Of a stretch of DNA of 64,000 nt, positions 39,001 through 52,289 are shown one piece after another. The DNA comes from Amblyornis subalaris (lineage: Eukaryota > Chordata > Aves > Passeriformes > Ptilonorhynchidae), in the NCBI GenBank assembly GCA_018881555.1, contig JACAXG010000018.1, positions 5,021,634-5,085,633 on the forward strand, given 5' to 3'. A model generated the notes under the pieces. That model was given only the letters and a program-made list of their open reading frames with translations. It did no database searches and was not told the DNA's origin. Every line of letters starts with the position of its first letter. The stretch's first letter is position 1. A program made the translations under genes and the position numbers.

Positions 39001-40659
39001 TGTAGTTAGCACTGTGCTTTTCATCTGCAAACTATTCAGTAATCTAGGTTTGCTTTATGAGATTATGGGATGTTAACTGGCATATCAGGTACAAACNAGA
39101 GAGGCCAAATGGCTGAGTGACATCTTTGTCTTATTTCTCAGGGACAGTTCTTACTGTGAGGGGGTTTTGTGCAAAAAGCTAAGTTTAGCATGTTTTTGGG
39201 GTACACTCTTCCACTTCAGTGTGTGCAAATATATCATTTCCCCTCTTCTCTGGTTCCATAGAGAAGTGACATGGGGATAGCATGTGTTTACAGACGTTCT
39301 CACAGTAAAAGTTGTTGGAGGAAAATATTCAGTTTTTCAAGCAGGTTACATGTAAGCTTTGTATTACCTGTTATTAAGTACAAACCCCAACAATAGCAGT
39401 ATACAATTTCTGTTCAATTATATGAGGTATCAGGTGTCATTCACAGGACAAGATCCAGCATAGAACATGACAAGTTGAATGTGTTGGGATATTCTAGTGA
39501 AAAGCTGGTATATCAATTCAATTTCAGCTCAGGGATGATGAAGGTGCTTTCTAATGCTTTTGTGCAGGGGTGAAAAACGAGTTAGTAAATGATGGCAAGA
39601 AACTCTTCAAACACCAAAACATGGTGTTAGATCCTAAGGATCCTATTCTCCTATTACTAAGATTTTATACTACTTCAGTGTTTTGTGACTATTTTACCTT
39701 TCATGAAACTTAAAAATTAAATGCAATTTTAAGAAGTTAAGTACTCTACTGTTGGTTTACATTCTGTGTACTTCCAAAACAGCTGTCCTATACATTCCCT
39801 CATTAAGCACCTAGGGAATGCTAATATTAAATACAAAACAGACACATGTTTCCTTTCTCTTTCAACAGCGAGAAGTTCAAAAGAATAAACATTTTCTTTT
39901 GTTAATTAAACAACATAGCCACATACTATTCAAATCCATTTTCNAAATACATTGGCTAAGTAGTGAACTGCATAGCTGAGTAACACACCAAGACAGAAGA
40001 AGTCAGTAAAAGTTACAGCTGTCCACTGCAGATGTGGTATCCATTATGCTGAGATTTAACAACAGAAAGTCGAAATCCCACTGCAGGCCAGAAAGTCAGC
40101 GTGAAGAATGGACTAAAAATCGAGCAAGTACATTGCTTTTGCACTCTTAAATGACATCTATCCATTTTAGATATCTAAGTAATGGATAGGCAAATTGTGA
40201 TGATATTATAACAAAATTCTTAAAACAGACCACTGAATGTCATTGCATTTTTTGAGGCTACAGTTAACAAGAACATCACATTCATGTGACTTTTTGTATG
40301 TGCCTAATTTTAACATAGAGATGCTTGGCTGGTTTTTCATTCTGAAACTTCTCATCTTTTGAGATGCGCAGTGCCAATAGGTGTCTTAACAAGGGCTGGA
40401 ACTGTGTCTTGTTACATGAAACTGAAGAGGCTGGTGGGTGTATCTGTCCCATGTGTCACCCATCAGGCAGAGAAGGGAGGAACAAGAATATGTCCTTTAA
40501 GGATATAGTAAGAGAAGGTTTTTCAGTTTTGCATGATTGGATATGCATGTTCCCAGAGATATAACCTACAAATAGAAGTACCCCTAAAAGAAAGGTGATG
40601 CATAGATGAAAAAGTTATATGCCTGCAGTTTCACTTAACCTTAGTTGACTATTTTTGTG

Positions 40660-40706
40660 AATATGCTCAATTAAAAACATCTAATATGCTCAAATTAAAA
40701 ACATCT
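40660..40706. repeat. 23/24-bp tandem duplication
   Basis: 'aatatgctcaattaaaaaca' at 40660 is repeated as 'aatatgctcaaattaaaaac' at 40683. The two adjacent copies differ by a single inserted A, so this is probably a recent slippage duplication. Confidence 0.85.
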
Positions 40707-41437
40707 AATACATTGGCAAACTTTTTCCAAGCAGGAAGTTAGGCTGTAACCTAAGTGCTGACTTCAATTTTAAGCTCCTTAAGAGACAGAAGTTCACTTG
40801 GCCCAGCCAGAGAGGTACTTCTAATTTTAGGGGCCTAATCTGACCCTTTCATTCCCCATAATCTGTTGGAGATTCTTCCATTCCCATCTCACAAACAAAA
40901 TCGACCCTTAAGTAAAAAGTCTCCCAAAATTTCTCCTTGTACCATTAAAAAATACAACTTGGAGATTGGAGGAATTCAGAAAGAACACTGGGTTTCTTGT
41001 GTTGTCCTGGTATTTGGGCTCTGGTTGAACTCCCTGTGGAATCCATGGGATTAGCAAGTACCNGCTGTCAACTGTACATCACAGGCCTTCACAACTGGGG
41101 CTTCACAACAGTTCCTACAGGCTGATCAGCACAGGCAGTATAGTCGGAAGTCAGTTTTCCCTACCAAATCTTTGGGTCTGTGTCAGGTCCTGAAAATTAC
41201 ATTCATGTCATATAGCAGATTCTACAAGGTCTCAGCCTGTCCTCTTCTCTGCGTAATCACAGCTGGATTGTGTCTGAAACTCCCAGTGAAAACTCAACCA
41301 CTGCAAAATGGAGCGGCCATCAAACAAACCACAGCTTTCCTTTCAGCTGCCCAGCTGCCTGGGCAGGGTTTCAGCCCTGAAGAACTATGCCATTGGGGAA
41401 AGTGGATCCCCACAGAAACAGTCCTTAGCACATGTGC

Positions 41438-41442
41438 TTAGT
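41438..41442. repeat. target-site duplication, left copy
   Basis: 'ttagt' directly precedes the LTR terminus TGTGTTGG and matches the copy at 42540-42544. Confidence 0.85.
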
Positions 41443-41988
41443 TGTGTTGGTTTTGCAGGGCCTGGTTTTTGGTAGCGGGGGGGCCACAGAGGTGGTTTCT
41501 GTGAGAAGCTGCTGGAAGCTTCCACCATGTCCAGCAGAGCCAATCCCTGATGGCTCTGAGGATGGATGTGCCACTGGCCAAGGCTGGGCCAATTAGAGAT
41601 GATGGTAACGCCTCTGTGATAACAGATTTAAGAAGAAATCAAAACAAAGTTAGTGATGCAGTTGTATTTCTTCCAGCTAGAGAAGAGTAGGAGTGAGAAT
41701 ATGTGAGAGAAACAACAATGGAGGCACCAAGGTCAGTACTGAAGGAGGGGGAGGAGGTGCTCCAGGCGCCAGAGCCGAGATGTCCCTGCAGCCTGTGGTG
41801 GGGACCATGGTGAGGGCCATGGTGGGGCAGCTGTCCCCCTGCAGCCCAGGGGGCTCCACGGAGGATGCAGAGATCCACTCGCAGCCCATGGGGGAGGTGC
41901 CCACACTCCGTGGGGAGTGGGTGGGTCCCAGGACGCTGTGATCCAGGGGAAGTCCCATGGAGAGAGAGGCCTTGCTTCCAGGCTGGAG

Positions 41989-42172
41989 CAGCTGTCCTTG
42001 GAGGACTGCACCCCGTGGCAGAGTGACCCACGCCGCAGCAGGTTTGGGAGGACTGTCTGCCCGTGGGATGGACTCACGCTGCAGCAGTTTCGGGAGTGCT
42101 GCTGCTCGTGAGCATGGACCTATGCTGGGGAAGTTCGCGGAGAACTGTCTCCCGTGCNAGGGACCCTACGGT
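41989..42172 (+). repeat. 46-bp tandem repeat inside the LTR, four units
   Basis: Four diverged units of 46 bp start at about 41989, 42035, 42081 and 42127. Each carries a version of 'gcagcagtttgggaggactg', 'cccgtgggan' and 'ggactcacgct'. The regular 46-bp spacing of the last three units is clear. The first has a small indel. Confidence 0.8.
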
Positions 42173-42353
42173 GCAGCAGGGAAACGACTCCTCTCCCTGA
42201 GCAGCAGAAAGAAGATCTTGGGTGATGAACTGACCAAAACCCCCACCCTGTCTCCCTGCACCATCGGTGGGAAGGAAGGAGGGGTTGGGGGGAGAAAAGG
42301 GTGTCTTTAAGGGCTTATTTTACTTCTCATCCTCTTACTCTGATCTTGTTCAG

Positions 42354-42359
42354 AATAAA
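42354..42359 (+). terminator. LTR polyadenylation signal AATAAA
   Basis: AATAAA sits in the last fifth of the solo LTR, where the R region would end. It defines the element's orientation as plus. Confidence 0.6.
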
Positions 42360-42539
42360 TTCACTTTGTATCATTAAGCTGAGCCTGTTTTGNCCTTGAA
42401 GTGTTTTCTCCCNGTCCTTATCTCAACTCATTAACCCTTTGTTAAATTTTTTCTCCTCTGTCCAGTTGCAGAGCAGAGGAGAGTGAGTGAGTGGGCCTTT
42501 CGTGGGTGCCTGGCGTTTGGCCAGTGTCGAAGCACGACA

Positions 42540-42544
42540 TTAGT
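42540..42544. repeat. target-site duplication, right copy
   Basis: 'ttagt' directly follows the LTR terminus ...ACGACA and matches the copy at 41438-41442. Confidence 0.85.
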
Positions 42545-45500
42545 GAAACGGGATTTCTTGGGACATATTTCTAAGGTATCTCCCAACACCAGCTCTGGTG
42601 ATTAATTCTGCCTGCAGGTTGCAATTTCTTCTTTGCAGTTTCTGTTNTTTACCTCCTGTCCTATCCTACGGTTGTTTTGTATTATTTTATTGTGGGTAGT
42701 GGCTGTGTTTCACACGACTGAACACAACCACATGAGACAGGATTTGCCAGGACACTTTCTCACCTTTCTAATGGTGGCCTAGTCAGTGTAATTGATTCAA
42801 TTGCTATCTGAGTCAGCTAGCAATTGCCTGGAGGTGTGAGAGATCATAACTACTTTTTAATTTTAAAAAAAATTCAACAATTATTTTTATTTTAAAATAA
42901 TTTGAGTTATTCTAGTTGGTTTTTTGTTGTCAAAAATATGTAGGAAATACCTAAATGCTAAGAAAACTACTTCAATTGAGGAAGAGATATATAAATATTT
43001 CCATTTCAAAAAGACTTCACAATTTAAAGACCTGTTGTTAGTCCTTATTTTTATGTAATTCCTTGTTTCTCTTTTCAAAAACCATAATATCATTTCAGCA
43101 TGACTGCAAAACCTCAAAAATTGTATTTTTCTTTCTACAGAACAAAACCTTTTCCCAGTACTTACCCTTTCCCATTTATCTCAATATGCATTGGGCAGAG
43201 AATTCAGAGTCAGTACGAACTGTGGCATAATAAAGCTCTTCTAAATCTCTTTTGAAAAGTGACTGGAAATTGTAACTTTCTGAAAATAAGTTTGCTGTTG
43301 TATTCTGTATAACTTCAGCACCAAATCCCAGTCCCAGTTGTCCATCCATGCCCAGAGTTGAGTTTTTCCTTTAACTTAACAGCTGAAATAGTTCAAACAG
43401 ATCAGACTCTTGGTCACAAAACAGACTCTCAGAGTACCTGCTCACGGAAGGCTCTTTATGCAAGTAGAGCTAAGTCAACACATGCCCCAAACCAGCCTTC
43501 TCAACATCTGCACCTCAGGCCAGCAGCAACTGGAGCTTCCACCCCACCACTGCCAGTAGACGATTCATGCACCCAAATACTCCCTGAAGAAGCAAAATAT
43601 AAAATCTGTGTTTGCATGTATCTTCCCTTCCTCTTCCAGGGAAACAAAAAGCAATGAAACAAAAAAAGACTATAAAACACAATAAATTGAAAAAACAACC
43701 CAAACAAACCAGGAATTACATGTTGTTTTTTTTTTTCAATATATGCAAATGTTTTACACACACACAAAAAGCATGAAAATGTAGAGTGCTAGGGTTTGTA
43801 ATTTAATTGTCAGTATGTGTGCAGCCATATTTTAAGATAGTCTGGATTTTCAGGCAGGTAAATTCATAACGTGGATACCACATTAATATTGTAGGATNTG
43901 ATTCTGCAAAAGAGTTATGATGTATTAAACTTTACATATACAATGAGCCCCATTGAATTCAGGAGCTGGCTTGAAAGAGTACTGCAAATGATACAGTTCC
44001 AAAAATAATGAACTGCATTATTCATTACATATATAAGAAAATAGCATGGTATATACATATGTATGCTTGCGTACATTTTTATTACAGACAAGAACTCTTG
44101 TTAAGTTTGCCTAATATTTTTTATTATAATACATTGGTTTCAGTTGCTTACATCTCTGCCAAGCTGTAATTTTTTCCTGAAATTTTCCAGGCTAGATGTT
44201 TGCCTCAGTTGTAATTTTATCTCTTAACTTTCAACAAAAGCAGTTTCTGTCTTTTCAAAAGAAGAAAGCATGTTAGGAAAACATGTTATTTGTGTTAAAA
44301 AAACCCTCAAAATCTTTTTCTTTGCTGGGAAGCCCATATACCTTAATGTGTGAAGTAAGAATGGGAAGTATGGAAGGATGAAGAGAAAGGATAAAATACA
44401 AAAGTTTCCCTAATATCTAGAATATGGCTGTACTGTGATTGAAAATTCACTTCTCAAAATTCTGATTACTAATGTAATTCACAGATATGCTATGCCTGTC
44501 CTTTTTTTTAATCTATCTATATTTCTCTCTGTGTCTTTATATTCCAGACACATGGTCCCTTGCTCTTCTTTGCACGAAGCCTAGTGCATGTGCAGTCAGG
44601 TGGCAAGTGAGTTTAGGGAGCTGCTATGGCAGGAAAATAACCAGCGTTTAAAGTAATTAAGCTTCTATGGACCTGCACTTTGAAAGATGTGATGCAAATG
44701 AAGATCTCGGTGGGGGGGTGGAACGTGGGAGCGGTAAAAGAAGTATTTAATCTAAAAGAGAATGTTGATATGACAAAAAAAAAAGCTGTAAGCAATCATG
44801 GAGAAATATAAACTAGAAATTACAAAAGAGTTTTTAAGCATTACTGCCTTATATTCTAAAATATCTTTCTGTCAGCAGTACTGAGAAAAGAGTCCTAAAT
44901 AATGGAGCTTGACCAATTTAATAAAGGGATTATATGACATGGTGGACTGTGGTACCACTACCGGACTTACTGCATTTCTCTGTTATAGCCCCTTAGCAGG
45001 GGCATTCAAAGCTAAACTCCCTGGTCACAAAAGCAACGTGCCTTGATGAGTGTGATCTGTCGATGCCCTCTAGAGCATGTGAGAACCCGTGTGGGCTCAG
45101 TACCATGTGTACCTTAGTCTACTGCCAGCCGTGGTTGGAGTAGTTGTCTGCAGTTTGGAACCCAGCATGCAAGGCTCTCGTGCTGAGAAAGTTGCAGGTT
45201 ACTGAGCGTGTCATATTTCTGCCCTCCTTGCACTTACCACTCAAGGAGGACCCTCTCAGCATCACATCAGAAACTCAGAAGTTAGAAAACAACTGTGTTA
45301 CTGTTGCTTTTTCAACTCTAAATCGAGGTCTTGTCCTTGTGTGCAACTTTTAATTACATAAGCTGCATTTATTTTTTCCACTGGTGTGGGAAAGGATCAT
45401 TTAAAAACATTCTGCTAATACACGATATACATCCTGACTTACATGTGAGGTGAAAGTAGTTACTACCTATGAAACTCATTTCAACACGTTTCTCAGGCCG

Positions 45501-45909
45501 CCACGAAGGTAACTCTCTACTCCAGTTCCTCATTTCACTGCATACTATAGTTCATGCATTCCCTTAGGACACAATTTTTATTTTTAGAGAAGCCTCTATT
45601 TGCTGACTGTTGTGAAAGGAACACTCAGGAGATGCGATTAGCAGTCACTTGTTTCAGTAAACATTGAATGTAACATATGCCTCTCAAGTAATGTGTATCC
45701 AAACATACAATTTACAAATAATTAACATCATGTTAATTAGTCACATTAATTTATGCCACTTTGTGGAATTATTTCCTCAGAGTCTTTAGGAATGCTGCCA
45801 GCAGTTTGAGCCAAAGAGTGTGAAAATTTGCTTGAAGTAACTGTTGTGACTGGCTGTGACACACAGCTTGAACAACAAGCGACGAGGGGCCACAAAGCCT
45901 GATTGAAGA
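42545..45909. other. intron segment, nothing recognised
   Basis: The sequence is AT-rich, with T or A runs near 43725 and 44775. The 88-99 codon open frames around 43.4-43.8 kb overlap on both strands and show no domain. No repeat family was recognised. Confidence 0.5.
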
Positions 45910-46035
45910 GCGGGAAGGCGCCGAGGTGGATTGGTGCTGACAGCGCCGGGTGCAGGCAGCAGCCGGGGAGCGCTCCCCGGGCAGGGCTGGCGCACACGCT
46001 CACGCTTCCTTGCGTCCTGCCCCACGCCTCTCTCC
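45910..46035. promoter_or_regulatory. small CpG-rich cluster with 18-bp palindrome
   Basis: Roughly 17 CpG dinucleotides occur in about 130 bp, in otherwise CpG-poor AT-rich intron. At its centre CCGGGGAGCGCTCCCCGG (45963-45980) is a perfect 18-bp palindrome. It is too short for a standard CpG island. It could be an intronic regulatory element or the remnant of a GC-rich insertion. Open frames of 60-93 codons cross it on both strands without recognisable domains. Confidence 0.4.
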
Positions 46036-48674
46036 AAAGAACACACGCGGGAGGTGCTCAGCAACATCCTGACAAATTCTTGTAATTACTGAGGGTTATT
46101 TCAAATGATGAAGCTTAAAAAAAAAAAAGCTGTTGAAACCAAACATAACTTCAGAACTGATAAATGCCAAAATTAAGCTTTAACTTCTCCAAAACAAAAG
46201 AGAAGCCATTTGGAATACTGGCACAATCTCAAAAAAATCAGGCACGGCTATTCTTAAATGTGTGAGAATGGAGCTACTAAACACAGCTGTACATTTCAGT
46301 AATACAATATGAAATGTGCNTTGTATAGAAGAAGAAAAAGAGTTGCTGTCTGAGAATTGAGATGGTGAGGCCAAACACAGTAAGAAACAAAAGAAGCTAT
46401 CTGTCGTCACTTATGTTTTGTAATCAATAGTTCTGCTTGCATAAGTAATGATATATTAAAACTATATAACATTTGTATTGGGATTTCAACTGTTCAATTT
46501 TTAGGAATAATAAAATGACCACAGATCAGATATTGACTGGGCAAAGAACAGCATCACCAATTTCTCTTAATGCACCTGAATTCTAAATTACAGGGATATT
46601 AGAAACATACCAGCTCACACTATAAATTCATTACATTTCTACATGAAAAAGAGCAGACTGAAAAAATACCTCAAATGATAAATACATGCAGCATTCTATG
46701 AAGGCCACACTATGACTGATAATTAGACACCCAGAGAGGCAGGCAGATACGGGCCCTGAGAAATGTATTAAGAATCTTTTTTTATTAATCCTTCTTCCTG
46801 TGCCAAGGACCATGAGCCATGATGTTAATACAAACTGACTTACGCAGACTCTGAAAAAACTACAGTGTTGTCCCAGACTTGGGGTTTCAGTGCAGAGTAA
46901 ATCCCCAATGGTGCCTGTCTCGCCTTACTGCAGCACGAGGACTTTTGCTCTCCCTCAGACAGACACAATACTTTAGTGAATCATTTTAACTAGTTGATGA
47001 GAAATAAAGATTTTCTTCTGCTGCTGTTTGTACACCTCTTCAGAAGCAACAGCTAGGACTTTAAACAGAAATGATGACGAATGGTACGGGCCTGATCTGT
47101 TGCCCACTGAAATCACTGGACTAAATCCTCTTTTCAAATGATCCACATTTCAGTTTGCACTGTGTACTTCTGTAGAGTACTTGTATATATGAGCATATTA
47201 GCAAACCACTGCCTCTGCTTCTTAACAAGCTGTGTGGAGAGCTACAGATAAGGGTACCATATACAGTGCACATTAAATGCCATTGGAGATAGAGATGACA
47301 CATAAAGTTTTGAAGCTCTCTATCACCTTTTATACACTTGTCCCACATACAGCTATAGACAAAGGTATCCATGTGCATTCCACTGCAGGTACTACAAGTA
47401 AAGAATTACTTTTCCCAGTCCATCAAAGATACTTTCCCAGAAATATGGTGATCATTATATGTTATCTAGCACAACCAATTGAGCTAGATACAGAAATGAA
47501 CAAATAAGTAAACAAATACTATCTAATACATGCTATATATAATTTTATATGTATGTATATGTATATGAAACCCACTTATATTCCAAGTACTACAAGTTGT
47601 TTTGGGGGATGCTTATCTGGCTTATTTTTTCTTTTATTGTCTTTACACTTTAAAAATAATTAACCGGACTCTAGTAGAACAGTATCTGAACAAGTGTCAA
47701 GTACCCAGTAAAGCACAGAATGTCACTGAGAATTTGAAAGCAGGGTACTTTTCACAGGGTTTACGAGGTCCACTCTGCCTTTCCAAGTGACTGGGAAGAA
47801 AGCAGTGCAATTCTCCTCAATCCAAAAGTTCAGGTAGTACAAGTAACTTGTACTTGTTGCTTGCTGCACCTCCATTTCAAACTTATTTTACATGCTAGGA
47901 AAGATAGCCTGTCTTTTCTTTGAGCTGATGATAAAACACCCATTACTGCTCAGATATTTTTGGAAGAACGTGTCACAGAACAGAAGTATATATTTCAAGA
48001 GTTTTCAAGGAATGACTTTAATGACTTATTTCAGCTTCTCTAAGAATACCAACAGCCTTAGATTCAACATCCTCTAAAATAAGGACACTGAAAATATTTA
48101 TATTTATGTAGGCCTGGATTCTGTGCAGGTGCCCTCTGTATTCCCGGGGTTGTGGTATCTTCCACTGTTGAGTCTGATTTTTTGACAATTCAATAAAATT
48201 TTCTCCTTGTCCTTTTTAATGCTAATTGTGAGCCTTTCGCTAGAGCAGTTGGTCCTGCTGAAAAGCCCCCACAGTACATTCAGGCACATCTGACCATATG
48301 GCACCTTATTGTATTCAAGAGAAACCCTTCAGTTCTACCTAGTATTCTGCCATCCCTCAGCTCTCTTCAATGAGGCTGTTGTGCCCACCTGTTGTCTCTT
48401 ATGCTTTCATTTAAGTTCTTTTACAGTCTTTTTTTATATATAATTCATTACATGTGTGTATACATCAGCCACACAAAAGGAACCTAAGTACTAGCTGGCC
48501 ACAAAACAGACCACATTAGAAACATGTGCCATTAATTAATAAAAAATCAATGGCAGTTATGCTGGAGACATCATAAGACAGAAGAGGCTAATGCAGGAGA
48601 CAGTAAATTAGTTTCTAGTTTGGGTTGAAACACCATTTTCTAAATTAGTTTGAGTTTAATTTATAATTTATACA
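46036..48674. other. intron segment, nothing recognised
   Basis: This is AT-rich intron with (TA/TG)n-like sequence near 47530-47575 and an N at 46320. No gene, RNA or transposon was recognised. Confidence 0.5.
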
Positions 48675-49170
48675 AGTTGTGGCCAAAAGGAACTGCTCTG
48701 ATCATCTAGTCTGACCTCGTCTATACACAGAATAGAATTTTTCTGAGACGCAACTCTTTTAAGAGTTATCTCATTTCGTTTTAGTCTCCAACTGATGAGT
48801 ATGCCGCCTTCCCTGGTGAGCTGTTCCCATGCTAAATTACCTTAATACAAGGAAAATCTATCTCCTTCGAGGCCAAATTTGTTCAAGTTCAATGTTTACC
48901 CACCAGACCCTCATGTGCTTTTGTTTGCGATATCTAAGCTTCCAACAAGCCTGTCATCCACACGTAATTATCCATGTCCAGTCCTAGAGTTATGTCTCAA
49001 TCACTGACTCAGCTCTTCCTGCTCCTTGGATAATTCCTCTAAGACTTTTAATTGTACTTCTCTGTGCCTCTTGATTCTATAGAGTTTAATTATAGCAGAT
49101 ACTGTTTCACATTCTCTTTCACTGCAGATGGTAAACTTGCCATTTTATCCACCATTTCATCTCCTACTTC
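48675..49170 (-). repeat. ancient CR1-type LINE fragment
   Basis: The plus strand matches, with heavy divergence, the reverse complement of old reptile-type CR1 3' regions. Landmarks in order are 'gatcatctagtctgacctcg', 'ccctggtgagctgttcccat', 'gctaaattaccttaatacaa', 'ggccaaatttgttcaagttc' and 'aagacttttaattgtacttc'. The right edge is unclear and may extend a little further. The element's sense is the minus strand. Confidence 0.6.
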
Positions 49171-52100
49171 TCTTCAAACATGGAACAGAACTATTAACCA
49201 AATGCTTCTGTATTTTTTTTTTATTTTCTGTATTATTTGATTTTATAGTCTTCATACTGCAATGGGCCTAGTCTTGGATTAAGGTGATTTTTATTCCTAA
49301 TATCCTTTAAAATCTTTCTTACTATTTTAATTCTATTTCTACTTATATCTCATCAATTTCTTTAGCTTCTCTTCTTAGTTGCATGCATTTTTAACCCGTA
49401 ATTTAAATTCAGTGCTTCTACTTACACTTTTCCCCATTATTTCTATGTTTACTTGTATTACTTTTTAAAGATGATTCTATACATCTTCTCTCAGGGACTT
49501 TCCAGAACTTTTTTCATGTTTTTACAGCTGTGGCTTTTGGATCCATCAGTACAATCTTTTTCAACAATACTAAAGACTTACAATTCAAATTTAAATATAA
49601 TATTGCAATTGTTTATGCCAGGAGGGACTTCAGATTTGGTTAAAAGGTGGGTTTTTTTGAAGTATGAAGTGTAGACATTATTTGCTGGTGCAACAATCTC
49701 TATTCACAGATATAATGAGCTTGAGTTGCATATGGAACAAATGCTTTTCATATATCTGGTGTTAACTCCTGGTTCATCAGAACTCCCTGTATTGAGCAGT
49801 ATTTCCAGTGCTAATGAACGAGCATCTTTGCTTTAGGAATTTAAAGGTACCTCTGATTCTGCTCACATCCAAATTCTCCATCACGCCGTAACTTGGGAAT
49901 CTTTATGTTCACTAGGATTTATGTGCCTAATGGGGGAAGCCTTTTCTTAAGAGTGTATCAGGTTTAACAATGAGTGCCTTAGTTGGAGAGAAAGAAAGAA
50001 TCTGGGATTTCATTTCTGTTATCTATATACACTGAAAAATGATGAGCCATGTGCCTCTTCAGAGACTTGGAGAGCTTTTGGCTCATATTAAGATGAATCA
50101 CTGAGATAAGAATGAAAGTATTATTTGGTCATTTCCTGAAACCACGTAAAATCGTTCCCTGAGGTACACTTCCGTGACTTTTCTCAACCTCTTATTTACC
50201 TAAATTTTAATCCAGCTCAACTGTTTCATTTAACCAATTCTCAGTGGAGAGCACTGTAGGGCCCATATGACGTTCTCCCATAACATTTAGACTAAACCTG
50301 CTCTTTTTCATTTCTCTCCCTTTCAAACAAATGGACTTGAGCTTTCAAGGAATGGTGGTCAGTTCATACCTACTCAATTACAATGCTCTTGGAAAGTCTC
50401 CCAGAAGCCAATTCCTGCTTTGTCAAGGATCCTTCATGGATCTGCTGTGGCAAAGAGTTGTGGTAATGAATCTGGGGGCAAAGACACAATGTCTCTCAAT
50501 ACTTTGATAATCTAATATCTAATGATCTCAGCATCTAAGAACAAAAAATATCATCTTGGAGAGAATANCACACCTCCTTCCTGGTGTTTACAGCTAAATG
50601 TGTTTCTCAGTGCTTACATATGGATGCAGAAAAGATAGCCTTCAAATTCTTATGTAAGCAGAAGCATAAATAAAACCAGGCACATGCCAGGAATTCTTAT
50701 AAGAAAGGATCAAAACAGAGATGTGAAGGCTCTCATGGGTGTGGGTTTTCATTTGTGATGTGGTAATATCTCTATCTGATTATCACAGAAACAGGCAGAT
50801 GCATGCAAAACCTAACAAATTTAAAACATTTAATTTACACAGCCAATCCTCAGAGCTGTATGTTTGCATGTGCAATGTATACTATTTTCTTGATAGTCAA
50901 TCAAGTTTACAACTAAACTTGTAAGTCCCTATTAAATATATTAAAAATATTATATTTAAAAGCTTCTTCAGTGCCTTGATACAAATGCTCTACAGTCCAT
51001 ACTGATGGGTTACTAACAATATTAAAGTCCATACTGAACTAGTTGAGAGCACAGATTTGTTGTAGACACTGTATTACTGTTAGTTTCCAGGAAAGGTTAT
51101 AGTCTAGAACTAGAAAATATTATTCAGTGTTCCTGGGATCCTTACATGTGTCCTCGTGCAAGTTTTTCTGGAAATTTTTTTTTGTTCCATTTTGGAGAGT
51201 TTTTTGAAAAATGAAAATTGGATCCCATTTCTTTTTCACACTAAGAGACTCAAATAATCTGGATATCAGGGTGAGACTGGATTCCATGCAGGAGAGGACT
51301 ACCAAAAAAATTCACCCATTTAACATGGAACCATGTGCCTATGTAGACAATGTGCAACCATAGGCAGTGGCTGTAAGCACAATCAAAGTGGTTAAGGGTG
51401 ATCAGCAGTGATCAAGGCAAGCAGAAACATATAGCCAGATTCTACCCTACTGATGTGGAACCACACAACCTGGAATCCAAGGTTACTTTTTAATAAATGT
51501 CAATATAGTATTAAAAAGATACTTTAAAAGACATTTATGTTATATTTTCATCTCTTCATACTGTTTTATCTCTATATGAAAAATATATATACAACGGAGT
51601 GAAGACAANAAGGGTTTAAAGGAAACTTGGGTTTTTTAGCTTTTTCATCTGCTTTGAAATCCTCCTTAGACATATGTTTTTGCTTAAAACAAACAGAGGT
51701 GAATAAATCAGTTGATCAGCATTCCCCTAGAGCTGCCTGCATTAACTTTCTTGGCATGATCTCATCACTTAAGTCAATATGACTTAAGAGTTTCTCTAAC
51801 AGTTTATTTGCCTCTAATTCTATACTGTTTCTGAATCTAAATTTCAGTCTACTGAACAGAAAAATGGAGAGCCCAGAGATTTACTGTCTCAAGAAGCAGA
51901 AGTTTCCCTTGCAGACCTGAAATAGTGAGCTGCTTTTTTTCAGACATAGAAAGTTCTCCATATGGTCAACTTTGTGTTTAGGAGTAAATCAGAAGTATTC
52001 CAGAAGGAAAGTAATTTTTGTACCTTTATCTCAGTACTCCATATTACTAATCCAATACATCCATCTCTCTTCTCTCCAGACTTCGCTACATTTCATTTGG

Positions 52101-52269
52101 CTGAAAAAGCCAGACAGTCTATTTGAAAAACGGTATTGTGGGGAAATGCCACGTGGATGTGTTTGGAGACACTGGCTCTTTTTCTCACCACTTGTGAACG
52201 CATTCAGGGAACAAGGAGATGCAAATCACCAATTTGTTCACTCAGATGTTTACTTATTGACTTATTTTC
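49171..52269. other. intron segment, nothing recognised
   Basis: The part up to about 49.7 kb is T-rich on the plus strand. The rest is ordinary AT-rich intron with Ns at 50568 and 51609. No feature is supported. Confidence 0.5.
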
Positions 52270-52289
52270 CTAAGTGACTACATACTTAC

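Larger units (their letters stand above)
36070..41442. other. intron segment, nothing major recognised
   Basis: This is 5.4 kb of AT-rich intron. It holds a (TA)n stretch near 38300 and a 23-24 bp tandem duplication at 40660-40706. Open frames are short, and those at 36.2-36.6 kb overlap each other. No gene, RNA or transposon was recognised. Confidence 0.5.
41443..42539 (+). mobile_element. solo LTR of an ERV-L-like endogenous retrovirus
   Basis: This 1,097-bp element begins TGTGTTGGTTTTGC and ends GCACGACA. It is flanked by identical 5-bp duplications 'ttagt' at 41438-41442 and 42540-42544. A 5-bp duplication is typical of ERV-L. From memory the sequence matches a large-LTR family common in songbirds (a TguLTR5-like group), with 'gggcctggtttttggtagc' style openings and repeated 'cccgtggga' units. 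A polyadenylation signal AATAAA lies at 42354-42359, so the LTR reads on the plus strand, opposite to LDB2. No gag or pol sequence adjoins it, meaning the provirus was reduced to one LTR by recombination. Open frames inside it are incidental. Confidence 0.9.

Noticed and set aside
41639..42310. Several overlapping 64-130 codon open frames on both strands
   Set aside because: They lie within the solo LTR, where high GC and a 46-bp tandem repeat suppress stop codons. None has a known domain.
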